This document shows, piece after piece, positions 7,909 through 14,625 of a stretch of 64,000 nt of DNA (within the stretch, counting starts at the first letter, position 1; every line of letters begins with the position of its first letter). Source of the DNA: an uncultured Bacteroidia bacterium (GTDB lineage Bacteria; Bacteroidota; Bacteroidia; Bacteroidales; UBA932). The notes below the pieces were generated by a model. It did not search any database. It saw only the letters and a program-made list of their open reading frames with translations, and had not been told where the DNA came from. Both the position numbers and the translations under genes were made by a program. Location of the stretch: positions 29,735 to 93,734 of the forward strand of contig CACZHP010000006.1 in the NCBI GenBank assembly GCA_902780935.1. The letters run 5' to 3'.

Positions 7909-10028
7909 ATCGCCTGATTATTAAACTTCTCTATACCAGACTTCAGGAACTCCACGAATCCGTCAACAGAGAGATCATATCCACGGACAGGAACAAGGAG
8001 ATCCCCGTCAGAACTGAGCAGGGCGTAGTTGGGTTGAGCGTTCACGTTGAACCTTTCCCTGACGATGTAGGAGTTGACCCGGCCTATGTCTTTCAGGGTT
8101 TTGCCTTCAGGGGTTGTGACCCAGTCCTCTTTGTCGAGTTTGGTCTTGTCGTCGTTGTACAGGAAGACCATAATATATTGGTTCTTCATTATTTCCTGCA
8201 CTTTCGGATCGGACCAGACCCTCTGCTCCATCTCGCGGCAGTTGACGCAGCCGTGGCCGGTTATGTCCACGAAAACAGGCTTGCCGGAAGCCTTTGAAGC
8301 GGCCAGGCCGTCCTCGATGGTGAAATAGCCATTGTACCCCATCGGCAGGCGCAGATTGTATTTCTCCGCGAACCCGCTCTCGCTGTCAGAGCCCAAGGCG
8401 GCGCCAATCGCCCCAGCTCCCTGCGCTTCGCGCCCTATCCGGGTAAATGTCCGCTGGGGCGATTCGCCACCTTGGGCGTAGGGCGAGTCAGCGTAGTTCC
8501 AGACGATAAAGTCCTGAGTCTCAATGGGTGGCAAGTAACCGGAGAGGGCCTTGAGAGGCGCTCCCCACATGCCGGGAATCATGTAAACCACAAAGGTGAA
8601 CACTCCGATTGCCAAGGCGAGCCTTGTCACGGAAAGGCTCTCTACAGGAGAGTCGTTCTTGAAACGGATCTTCCCGAGAAGGTAGAGCCCGAGAAGGCTG
8701 AATACAACGATCCAGATCGCCAGGTAGATCTCCCTGTCCAGTAGTCCCCAATGGTAGGTCTGGTCAGCCACGCTGAGGAACTTGAACCCCAGGGCGACCT
8801 CGATGAATCCGAGCACCACCTTGACGCTGTTAAGCCACGATCCGCTCTTCATCTTTTTTAGGAGCGAAGGGAACATCGCGAGGATCGTGAACGGCAGTGC
8901 GAAGGCCACGCTGAACGCCAGCATAGTGACCATAGGGGTCCAAAACTCGCCGGAAGTGGACTTGATCAGCACGGTCCCTACAATCGGTCCGGTGCAAGAG
9001 AATGACACCAGGACAAGGGTGAGGGCCATGAAGAAGATTCCCCCAAGGCCACCCTTTCCGGCCTTGGCGTCGCTCTTGTTGGCAAGGCTGGAAGGAAGCT
9101 CGATCTCGAACGCCCCGAAGAAGGAGGCGGCGAAGACCATGAACACGATGAAGAATATGATGTTCGGGAGCCAGTGTGTGGCGAGCCAGTTGAAAATGTC
9201 CGCCGTGACGGCATTGCCCCCAATCAGCCATGTCAGGCCGATGATTATGGATATCGGGACAGTGTAGAGCAGCACGATGAACAGCCCGTACATGAAGGCT
9301 TTGAAACGTCCTTCGGCGGGGGACTGGGACTGCTTCATGAAGAAGGAGATGGTCATGGGGACCATGGGGAACACGCAGGGGGTCAGCAGCATGGCGAGGC
9401 CCCAGAGGATCGCCTCGATGATCAGTCCCCACAGGCTCCCGCTCGCTTCGCCAGCAGCGGAAGACAACTCCCCTCTGCGGACATTTTCCCGGCTAGGGCG
9501 CGAAGCGTTGGGAGCGGAGGAGACGTTGTCTTCCGCCTTAGAGTTGCCGAGGGTGGCATGGTCCGGTGCGGCCTGTGCCGCACTTCCGTCACCTAGCGGC
9601 ACTGAGAACTCCCAGTGCTCGGGGGCGGCGCAGAATTGGTCGTTGCAGCCGCTCCAAGTGATTTCTCCGGAGACAGTGGCGTTCTCGTCATTGAGCTTGA
9701 CCTTCTGGGAGAAAACGGCCTCGTCGAAGAACACCTCATCATCCTTGAACATGGAGGGTTTCGTGACCTGCTTGAACTCCCCGACAGGGGAAAAGCCCTG
9801 GCCGGGTTCTAACTCCAGCGTGGTGGGATTGTACTGGTTGCCGGTGGTGTAGATATGCCAGCCCTTCTCGATGGTGGCGGTGAAGATCAGCTCATATTCA
9901 TTATCTCCAGCCGGCTTGGAAGACACCTTCCAGGTCGCGGTGGCATCCGGCGCTTGGCCGAAAGCGGCGGCGCTCCAAAGGAACGCTGCTGCAATCGATG
10001 TGATTATCGTTTTCAGATATTTTCTCAT
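7905..10028 (-). CDS. dsbD: Thiol:disulfide interchange protein DsbD, with two palindromic element insertions
   Basis: Carries reducing power from cytoplasmic thioredoxin across the inner membrane to periplasmic proteins. The 707-residue protein has a signal peptide, an N-terminal alpha domain (WSGCNDQFCAAPEHW), an eight-helix membrane core with redox cysteines in TPCVFPM and FSCTGPIVG, and a C-terminal thioredoxin domain with C594-V-N-C597. Two stretches look foreign: about residues 165-191, between the alpha and membrane domains, and about 518-546, between membrane core and thioredoxin domain. These are in-frame copies of a palindromic repeat described separately. Both lie in linkers, so the enzyme is probably functional. 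It follows rny after a 4-base gap. Confidence 0.93.
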   Translation of the reverse strand: MRKYLKTIITSIAAAFLWSAAAFGQAPDATATWKVSSKPAGDNEYELIFTATIEKGWHIYTTGNQYNPTTLELEPGQGFSPVGEFKQVTKPSMFKDDEVFFDEAVFSQKVKLNDENATVSGEITWSGCNDQFCAAPEHWEFSVPLGDGSAAQAAPDHATLGNSKAEDNVSSAPNASRPSRENVRRGELSSAAGEASGSLWGLIIEAILWGLAMLLTPCVFPMVPMTISFFMKQSQSPAEGRFKAFMYGLFIVLLYTVPISIIIGLTWLIGGNAVTADIFNWLATHWLPNIIFFIVFMVFAASFFGAFEIELPSSLANKSDAKAGKGGLGGIFFMALTLVLVSFSCTGPIVGTVLIKSTSGEFWTPMVTMLAFSVAFALPFTILAMFPSLLKKMKSGSWLNSVKVVLGFIEVALGFKFLSVADQTYHWGLLDREIYLAIWIVVFSLLGLYLLGKIRFKNDSPVESLSVTRLALAIGVFTFVVYMIPGMWGAPLKALSGYLPPIETQDFIVWNYADSPYAQGGESPQRTFTRIGREAQGAGAIGAALGSDSESGFAEKYNLRLPMGYNGYFTIEDGLAASKASGKPVFVDITGHGCVNCREMEQRVWSDPKVQEIMKNQYIMVFLYNDDKTKLDKEDWVTTPEGKTLKDIGRVNSYIVRERFNVNAQPNYALLSSDGDLLVPVRGYDLSVDGFVEFLKSGIEKFNNQAI
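8391..8477 (-). repeat. Palindromic core element, copy B (in dsbD)
   Basis: The 39-base core occupies 8416-8454 and reads GCGGACATTTACCCGG... to ...AGCGCAGGGAGC on the minus strand. It differs from copy A (16776-16814) at one base. Flanking arms 8391-8415 and 8455-8477 are inverted repeats of each other (gcccaagg...aatcgcccca) with one mismatch and a 2-base indel, and are unrelated to the arms of the other copies. It is translated in frame as RTFTRIGREAQGA. Confidence 0.85.
9457..9536 (+). repeat. Palindromic core element, copy C (in dsbD, reversed)
   Basis: The core at 9477-9515 lies on the plus strand, opposite to dsbD. It matches copy A at 34 and copy B at 35 of 39 positions. The arms are GCGGAAGACAAC (9457-9468) and its perfect complement at 9525-9536, with imperfect inner pairing. 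Despite the reversed orientation the insertion is open in the dsbD frame (peptide around NASRPSRENVRRGEL). Confidence 0.8.
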
Positions 10029-10032
10029 GGCG

Positions 10033-11568
10033 TTATTTGGCGTAGGAAACTGAACGGGTCTCTCGGATAACAGTGATCTTTACCTGTCCGGGATAAGTCA
10101 TCTCTTCCTGGATCTTCTGGGCGATGTCGGCCGACAGCCTGGCGGCCTGGTCGTCGCTCACTTCCTCGGCTCCGACTATTACCCTTAGCTCGCGTCCGGC
10201 TTGGATAGCGTAACTCTTTGTCACGCCGGGATATGCGGCGGCGAGATCCTCCATGCCCTTCAGACGCTTGATGTAGGACTCTATGACCTCCCTGCGGGCT
10301 CCGGGACGGGCTCCGGAGATGGCATCACCTATCATGACGATAGGAGATATGATAGAGGTCATCTCGATTTCCTCGTGGTGCGCTCCGATGGCGTTGCACA
10401 CGTCCGGTTTCTCCTTGTATTGCTCGGCCAGCTTCATGCCCAGGAGAGCGTGGGGCAGCTCGGGCTCTTCCTCGGACACTTTACCGATGTCATGGAGAAG
10501 TCCGGCCCTCTTAGCCACCTTCGGGTTGAGTCCCAGCTCGGAAGCCATGATGGCGCAGATGTTCGCGACCTCGCGGGAGTGCTGCAGGAGGTTCTGACCG
10601 TATGAGGAGCGGTATTTCATTCGGCCGATCATCCTGACGAGCTCGATGTTGAGCCCGTGGATGCCGAGGTCGATGCAAGTCCTCTTGCCAGTCTCAAGGA
10701 TCTCTTCCTCAAGCTGCTTCTGCACCTTCGCTACCACTTCCTCGATGCGGGCCGGATGGATCCTGCCGTCCACGACAAGCTGGTGAAGAGCGAGCCTGGC
10801 CACCTCCCTGCGGACAGGGTCGAAGGCGGAAAGAAGGATGGCGTCCGGAGTGTCGTCCACCACGATTTCGACACCTGTGGCGGCCTCAAGAGCCCTGATA
10901 TTACGGCCCTCGCGGCCGATTATGCGTCCCTTGATCTCATCATTCTCGATGGGGAAGGTCGTCACGGCGTTCTCGATGGCGGTCTCGGTGGCGGTCCTCT
11001 GTATGGTGTTGATCACTATTCGTTTAGCCTCTTTCGAAGCGTTCAGCCTGGCCTCGTCCATGGTGTCGTTGATGTAAGCCTGGGCCTCGGTCCTGGCCTC
11101 GGCTTTCATGTTTTCCATCAGGATGTTCTTGGCCTCCTGGGCGCTCATTCCGGCGATGGTCTCGAGCTGTTTGTTAGCCTGGGCGCTGAGTTTCTCATAC
11201 TCTTCGGCTTTCTTGGCGAGTTTCTCCTGCTGAGCCTGAAGGCTGTTCTTGGCGTTGTCAGCGTCGCGGAGCTTTTTCTGGAGCTCGGCACTCTGCTGGT
11301 TCAAGGTGTTCTCTTTCTGCTTGACGCGGCTCTCGGCCTCCCTGATCTGGTTGTTCTTCTCGTTGACGAAGCGCTCATGCTCGGCCTTGAGCTGTAGGAA
11401 CTTCTCCTTGGCCTGGTGGATCTTGTCGTTCTTGATCCCCTCGGCCTCTATCTCGGCCTTCGCTATTATCTCGTTCCTCCGTCCATTCAGAACCATCTTC
11501 TGGACCAGGATATAAACCCCAAGGGCAATTGCCGCCCCTATAAGGGCTCCTATAAGGTATGCTATCAT
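10033..11568 (-). CDS. rny: Ribonuclease Y
   Basis: A membrane-anchored endoribonuclease that starts mRNA decay. The 511-residue protein shows the full architecture: one N-terminal transmembrane helix (residues 1-25), a long charged coiled coil (about 30-200), a KH domain with [15 protein letters not shown], and an HD domain with [12 protein letters not shown] and [10 protein letters not shown] supplying the metal-binding His-Asp. Length is typical (about 510-520). It is separated from zapA by a 6S-like RNA candidate and two terminators, so it probably has its own promoter in 11569-11625, though no good consensus is visible there. dsbD follows after four bases. Confidence 0.97.
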   Translation of the reverse strand: MIAYLIGALIGAAIALGVYILVQKMVLNGRRNEIIAKAEIEAEGIKNDKIHQAKEKFLQLKAEHERFVNEKNNQIREAESRVKQKENTLNQQSAELQKKLRDADNAKNSLQAQQEKLAKKAEEYEKLSAQANKQLETIAGMSAQEAKNILMENMKAEARTEAQAYINDTMDEARLNASKEAKRIVINTIQRTATETAIENAVTTFPIENDEIKGRIIGREGRNIRALEAATGVEIVVDDTPDAILLSAFDPVRREVARLALHQLVVDGRIHPARIEEVVAKVQKQLEEEILETGKRTCIDLGIHGLNIELVRMIGRMKYRSSYGQNLLQHSREVANICAIMASELGLNPKVAKRAGLLHDIGKVSEEEPELPHALLGMKLAEQYKEKPDVCNAIGAHHEEIEMTSIISPIVMIGDAISGARPGARREVIESYIKRLKGMEDLAAAYPGVTKSYAIQAGRELRVIVGAEEVSDDQAARLSADIAQKIQEEMTYPGQVKITVIRETRSVSYAK

Positions 11569-11625
11569 TGTTTTGTTTTAAAATATTGTTAACGTTTTAT
11601 AATCAATTTGTCAGGGGCGTAACGC

Positions 11626-11663
11626 AAAAGACGGCCGCCGGTGTCGGAAACCGGTCGGTCGTC
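11626..11663 (-). terminator. Second terminator hairpin upstream of rny
   Basis: On the minus strand a stem of about 13 pairs with one bulge and a 7-base loop (arms 11630-11642 and 11650-11663) is followed by TTTTG. It lies just after the U-run of the structured RNA and would stop read-through from zapA. Confidence 0.6.
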
Positions 11664-11672
11664 TGAGATATT

Positions 11673-11857
11673 AAAAAAAGCCGTTAGTCGCTTGTCTTAA
11701 ATCTTAAAAAATAAGATTTGAGATCCGGTCCGGTTCGGACTTCCACCGTCGCGCGGGGCGCAATCCCGGAAGGTAACCTTGGCCTGCCCTTGCCGTCCTG
11801 AGTGTTCTCGGTTCAAATAGAACTTGTTGATAAAAGCACGTGGGACTAACGGCCGTC
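11673..11857 (-). ncRNA. Structured RNA downstream of zapA, 6S-like candidate
   Basis: On the minus strand GCCGTTAGTC (11844-11853) pairs perfectly with GACTAACGGC (11680-11689), closing a domain of about 175 nt that ends in seven U. Inside are a central arm (GGTT..CTTCC with GGAAG..AACC) and an A/U hairpin (AAATCTTA/TAAGATTT) near the 3' end. The 277-base region has no ORF. A long rod-like RNA directly behind zapA is the classical ssrS (6S) position, and that is the basis of the proposal. The 5' stem includes the zapA stop codon, so RNA and mRNA overlap. Identity as 6S is inferred and not proved. Confidence 0.55.
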
Positions 11858-12154
11858 TTTTTCAATATTCTTTAGGTATGACTCCACATCTTCCTGAAGC
11901 CCTTTCGCCTCCTCCCCGGCATCGGAGAGCCTCTTCTGGTAAGTCAGCCTGCTGACCGTCTCGTTGAGGGCGACGAAGGAGAGCTTGTCAGAGAGAGATT
12001 TGTTCGGGAACTTGGCGTCATAGGCGGTCAGTTTCTGGTTGATCGCCTCCGCGGCAAGCCTCATCAGGCGCTCCATCTCCGGAGAGGAAGCGACCAGAGG
12101 ATATTCATTGCCCGCGATTTTTATCTTTATGCTCTGTCCCATTCTAATTCTCAA
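11846..12154 (-). CDS. zapA: Cell division protein ZapA
   Basis: A 102-residue cytoplasmic FtsZ-ring stabiliser. It begins MRIRMGQSIKIKIAGNEYPLVA, an N-terminal beta element, followed by the family segment EMERLMRLAAEAINQKL and a C-terminal coiled coil rich in Leu, Glu and Lys that mediates tetramers. Length and order fit ZapA. It overlaps the upstream coiled-coil gene by 11 bases and is followed by the structured RNA, matching the zapA-ssrS arrangement of other bacteria. An internal ATG five codons in (MGQSIKI) is an equally plausible start. Confidence 0.88.
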   Translation of the reverse strand: MRIRMGQSIKIKIAGNEYPLVASSPEMERLMRLAAEAINQKLTAYDAKFPNKSLSDKLSFVALNETVSRLTYQKRLSDAGEEAKGLQEDVESYLKNIEKDGR

Positions 12155-12413
12155 GCAAGGAGATGCATTTGTCTATCTCCTTGATCAGTTTCTCGATCTT
12201 CTCTTTCGCTGCGGTCCTGTCGCCGGCGGCTCCGAAGGCTTCCGAAAGCTGCAGATTGTTAACCTGTTGCTCCAGATCACCGATCTGTTTCCTGCAGGAC
12301 TCGTTGTCGGCCTCGCGCTCGGCGAGGAGAGTCTGGAGCCTCACGCGCTCCGCTTTCTCCGCCTCGTAGAGTGAGATAAGCTTTTCTATGTCTTTTCTTA
12401 AACTTTCAAGCAT
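12144..12413 (-). CDS. Small coiled-coil protein, ZapB-like
   Basis: An 89-residue protein that is almost entirely predicted coiled coil: MLESLRKDIEKLISLYEAEK and later heptads such as IGDLEQQVNNLQLSE, ending KLIKEIDKCISLLEN. No enzymatic motif is present. Its size, composition and 11-base overlap with zapA suggest a division-ring accessory protein comparable to ZapB, but sequence similarity to ZapB itself cannot be claimed from reading alone. It is the first gene of the operon and has a canonical promoter just upstream. Confidence 0.7.
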   Translation of the reverse strand: MLESLRKDIEKLISLYEAEKAERVRLQTLLAEREADNESCRKQIGDLEQQVNNLQLSEAFGAAGDRTAAKEKIEKLIKEIDKCISLLEN

Positions 12414-12444
12414 ATCAACCAGGCCGTTTTTCTCCTGCTGAATG

Positions 12445-12476
12445 CAAATGTAGCAAATAATCTTTATTCGCGCAAA
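12445..12476 (-). promoter_or_regulatory. Bacteroidetes-type promoter of the zapB-like/zapA operon
   Basis: On the minus strand TTTG (12473-12476), 20 bases, then TACATTTG (12445-12452), a perfect match to the TTTG/TAnnTTTG consensus. The predicted transcription start is near 12438, about 25 bases before the ATG. Confidence 0.75.
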
Positions 12477-12481
12477 ATCAC

Positions 12482-12489
12482 TAAATTCG
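12482..12489 (+). promoter_or_regulatory. Probable -7 element of the CobW-family gene
   Basis: TAAATTCG fits TAnnTTTG with one change and lies 19 bases before the ATG at 12509. No clear -33 TTTG is visible at the right spacing. Confidence 0.45.
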
Positions 12490-12508
12490 CGTTAAAGAAA
12501 AAAATGCT

Positions 12509-13663
12509 ATGACTATTACAGTAGAGAACAAGGAGATACCGGTGCTGCTCCTTACCGGATATCTCGGAAGCGGCAAGACGACGTTGGTCAACAGGATCCT
12601 TTCCAACAAGAAAGGTATAAAATTCGCCGTGATAGTGAACGATATAGGAGAGGTGAATATCGATGCGGACCTGATCCAGAAGGGCGGTGTCGTCGGGCAG
12701 ACGGACGACAGCCTCGTGCCTCTTCAGAACGGATGTATCTGCTGCACCCTGAAGATGGATCTCGTGAACCAGATAGACGAGCTTTGCCGGATGAGGAAGT
12801 TCGACTATATCGTGATCGAGGCGAGCGGAATCTGCGAGCCGGCTCCCATAGCCCAGACGATATGCTCCATCCCCAAGTTGTTGCCGGAATATAACAGGGC
12901 AGCGACTCCTAAACTGGACGCCATCGTGACTGTCGTTGACGCTTTGAGGATGAAGGATGAGTTCGCGTCCGGAAAGGCGCTCAAGAGACCGGACATCGAG
13001 GAAGATGACCTGGAATCTCTTGTGATCCAGCAGATTGAGTTCTGCAATATCGTATTGCTCAACAAGGCTTCGGAGGTCTCCCCGGAAGAGCTTGGCGAAT
13101 TGAGGGAAATCGTGAAGGCCCTTAATCCACAGGCTACGATCCACGAGTGTGACTATGGCGAGATCGATCTTGGCCTGATTCTAAATACCGGGATGTTCGA
13201 CTTCGACAAAGTCGCCACATCGGCAGCCTGGATAGCCGCGATAGAGGGCGATGAGGAGGAAGAACTCCACAACGAAGAATCCGGCGAGGCTCTCGAGTAT
13301 AACATCAGCACTTACGTGTATTACCGTAGACCGGCCATGGACATCAACATGCTGGATTACATCGTCTCGAAGAAGTGGCCTTCCAACATCATCAGGGCGA
13401 AGGGGCTTTGCTATTTCGCCGATGAGCCTGACAAATGCTACCTCTTTGAGCAGTCCGGTTCCCAGAAGTCGATAAAGGAAGCGGGACTCTGGTTCGCCAC
13501 CATGCCGGCTGACCAGCTTCAGGAGATGATGCGCCGGGACAAGAACCTGCGCCGTGACTGGGATCCGAAATATGGGGACAGGATGGAGAAGATAGTCTTC
13601 ATCGGCCGCGACATCGATCCAAAGGCAATCGACGAGTTGTTCGATTCCTGCCTGGCTGAATAA
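12509..13663 (+). CDS. CobW/COG0523-family GTP-binding metal chaperone
   Basis: A 384-residue cytoplasmic GTPase of the G3E family. The P-loop is GYLGSGKTT (17-25), and GCICC (C76, C78, C79) is the family's metal-binding CxCC motif. VIVNDIGEVNID is switch I and VLLNKASEV is the NKxD-like base-recognition motif. The C-terminal CobW_C domain contains WPSNIIRAKGLCYF and the terminal RIVFIG-like strand (KIVFIGRDID). Members insert or traffic Zn2+, Co2+ or Fe; no cobalamin or nitrile hydratase gene is adjacent, so the metal is not determined. It stands alone, divergent from the zapA operon, and is followed by a terminator-like hairpin. Confidence 0.9.
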   Translation: MTITVENKEIPVLLLTGYLGSGKTTLVNRILSNKKGIKFAVIVNDIGEVNIDADLIQKGGVVGQTDDSLVPLQNGCICCTLKMDLVNQIDELCRMRKFDYIVIEASGICEPAPIAQTICSIPKLLPEYNRAATPKLDAIVTVVDALRMKDEFASGKALKRPDIEEDDLESLVIQQIEFCNIVLLNKASEVSPEELGELREIVKALNPQATIHECDYGEIDLGLILNTGMFDFDKVATSAAWIAAIEGDEEEELHNEESGEALEYNISTYVYYRRPAMDINMLDYIVSKKWPSNIIRAKGLCYFADEPDKCYLFEQSGSQKSIKEAGLWFATMPADQLQEMMRRDKNLRRDWDPKYGDRMEKIVFIGRDIDPKAIDELFDSCLAE

Positions 13664-13670
13664 TAAGCAA

Positions 13671-13752
13671 AACAAAAAGGTCGTTACCTCACGGCAGCGA
13701 CCTTTCCCACTTAATACAAACCTAATTTATGAATAAAACGTAAGATCTTCTA
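13671..13752 (-). ncRNA. Candidate free-standing small RNA (minus strand)
   Basis: Between two plus-strand genes the minus strand carries a promoter, an 80-base noncoding stretch and an intrinsic terminator. The terminator stem AAAGGTCG/CGACCTTT (13676-13683 with 13698-13705) is followed on the minus strand by TTTTTGTTTTG; on the plus strand there is no U-run, so the hairpin points leftward. No ORF of any size begins in it. The transcript would run from about 13752 to 13671. Function unknown; trans-acting or antisense to the 3' end of the CobW-family mRNA are both possible. Confidence 0.55.
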
Positions 13753-13758
13753 TCCAAG

Positions 13759-13787
13759 CAAATATAAGGCATTTTTTGTGCCGCAAA
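13759..13787 (-). promoter_or_regulatory. Promoter of the candidate small RNA
   Basis: On the minus strand TTTG (13784-13787), 17 bases, TATATTTG (13759-13766). Both elements match the Bacteroidetes consensus; the spacing is at the short end of the accepted range. Confidence 0.55.
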
Positions 13788-13857
13788 AATAGGGATGACC
13801 GCTCATTGAACTAAAGGATAAAACTTCTCTACTAAAAGCGATTATTTTTTATAAATC

Positions 13858-14625
13858 ATGAAAGCCAAACGACTCATAGCCATTCTGATTGCCTTGGTGG
13901 TCTGCTCTTTAGCCCAGGCTCGGAAAAAACCCCTGATCGGTGTTGTGCCGGGGTGTAGTGGAGAAATGAACCTGGTTCTCAGCCGTTCTTATACTGACGC
14001 TGTCGCCAGGGCCGGAGGAATCCCGGTGATTCTGCCACAGGTGGATGACGCTCTCACCGCAGCCGAGTACATCAGCCGTCTTGACGGAATATTGTTCACT
14101 GGAGGTGTCGACGTCGATCCATCCCGCTACGGCGAGACGGTTCTCAATGAATCGGTTGAGATAGATCTTCGGAGGGATTCCATCGAGTTTCTTTACGCGG
14201 AAGCCGCTCTCCTGAAAAGATTGCCCATCATGGCCATTTGTCGAGGTGAGCAGCTCATGAATGTCGTTCTGGGAGGATCACTGTACCAGGATCTTCCCAG
14301 CCAGAAGCCGGGGGATATTCCTCATCGCCAGAAAACTGATTCGAGGTATCCTACCCATTCCATCTCAGTCGCTCCGGGATCTATTTTGCATAGGGCTATG
14401 GGCGAGACCGAACTCATGGTCAACACTTCTCACCATCAGGCGGTTAAGCGCCCCTCCGACAAAGTTGTCGTGACCGCATATTCACCGGACGGGGTGGTCG
14501 AGGCGTACGAGAGCGGAATCAAGGGTCAGTGGATTCTCGCGGTGCAGTTCCATCCTGAGCAGCTGGTCCGCGCGGACGACAAGTGGCTCGCCTTGTTCAG
14601 GACTTTTGTCAAAGAATGCCGTTAG
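13858..14625 (+). CDS. Exported class I glutamine amidotransferase-like hydrolase (peptidase C26)
   Basis: A 255-residue protein with a signal peptide (MKAKRLIAILIALVVCSLAQA). The body is a PuuD-type gamma-glutamyl hydrolase fold: GILFTGGVDVDPSRYGE, nucleophile C128 in MAICRGEQLMNVVLGG, and the His-Glu of the triad in VQFHPEQL. PuuD enzymes hydrolyse gamma-glutamyl-GABA in the cytoplasm, but the signal peptide here implies a periplasmic substrate, perhaps a gamma-glutamyl peptide. The stop TAG is immediately followed by the ATG of the GH106 gene (zero-base gap), so the two are translated together although no metabolic link is obvious. Confidence 0.87.
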   Translation: MKAKRLIAILIALVVCSLAQARKKPLIGVVPGCSGEMNLVLSRSYTDAVARAGGIPVILPQVDDALTAAEYISRLDGILFTGGVDVDPSRYGETVLNESVEIDLRRDSIEFLYAEAALLKRLPIMAICRGEQLMNVVLGGSLYQDLPSQKPGDIPHRQKTDSRYPTHSISVAPGSILHRAMGETELMVNTSHHQAVKRPSDKVVVTAYSPDGVVEAYESGIKGQWILAVQFHPEQLVRADDKWLALFRTFVKECR

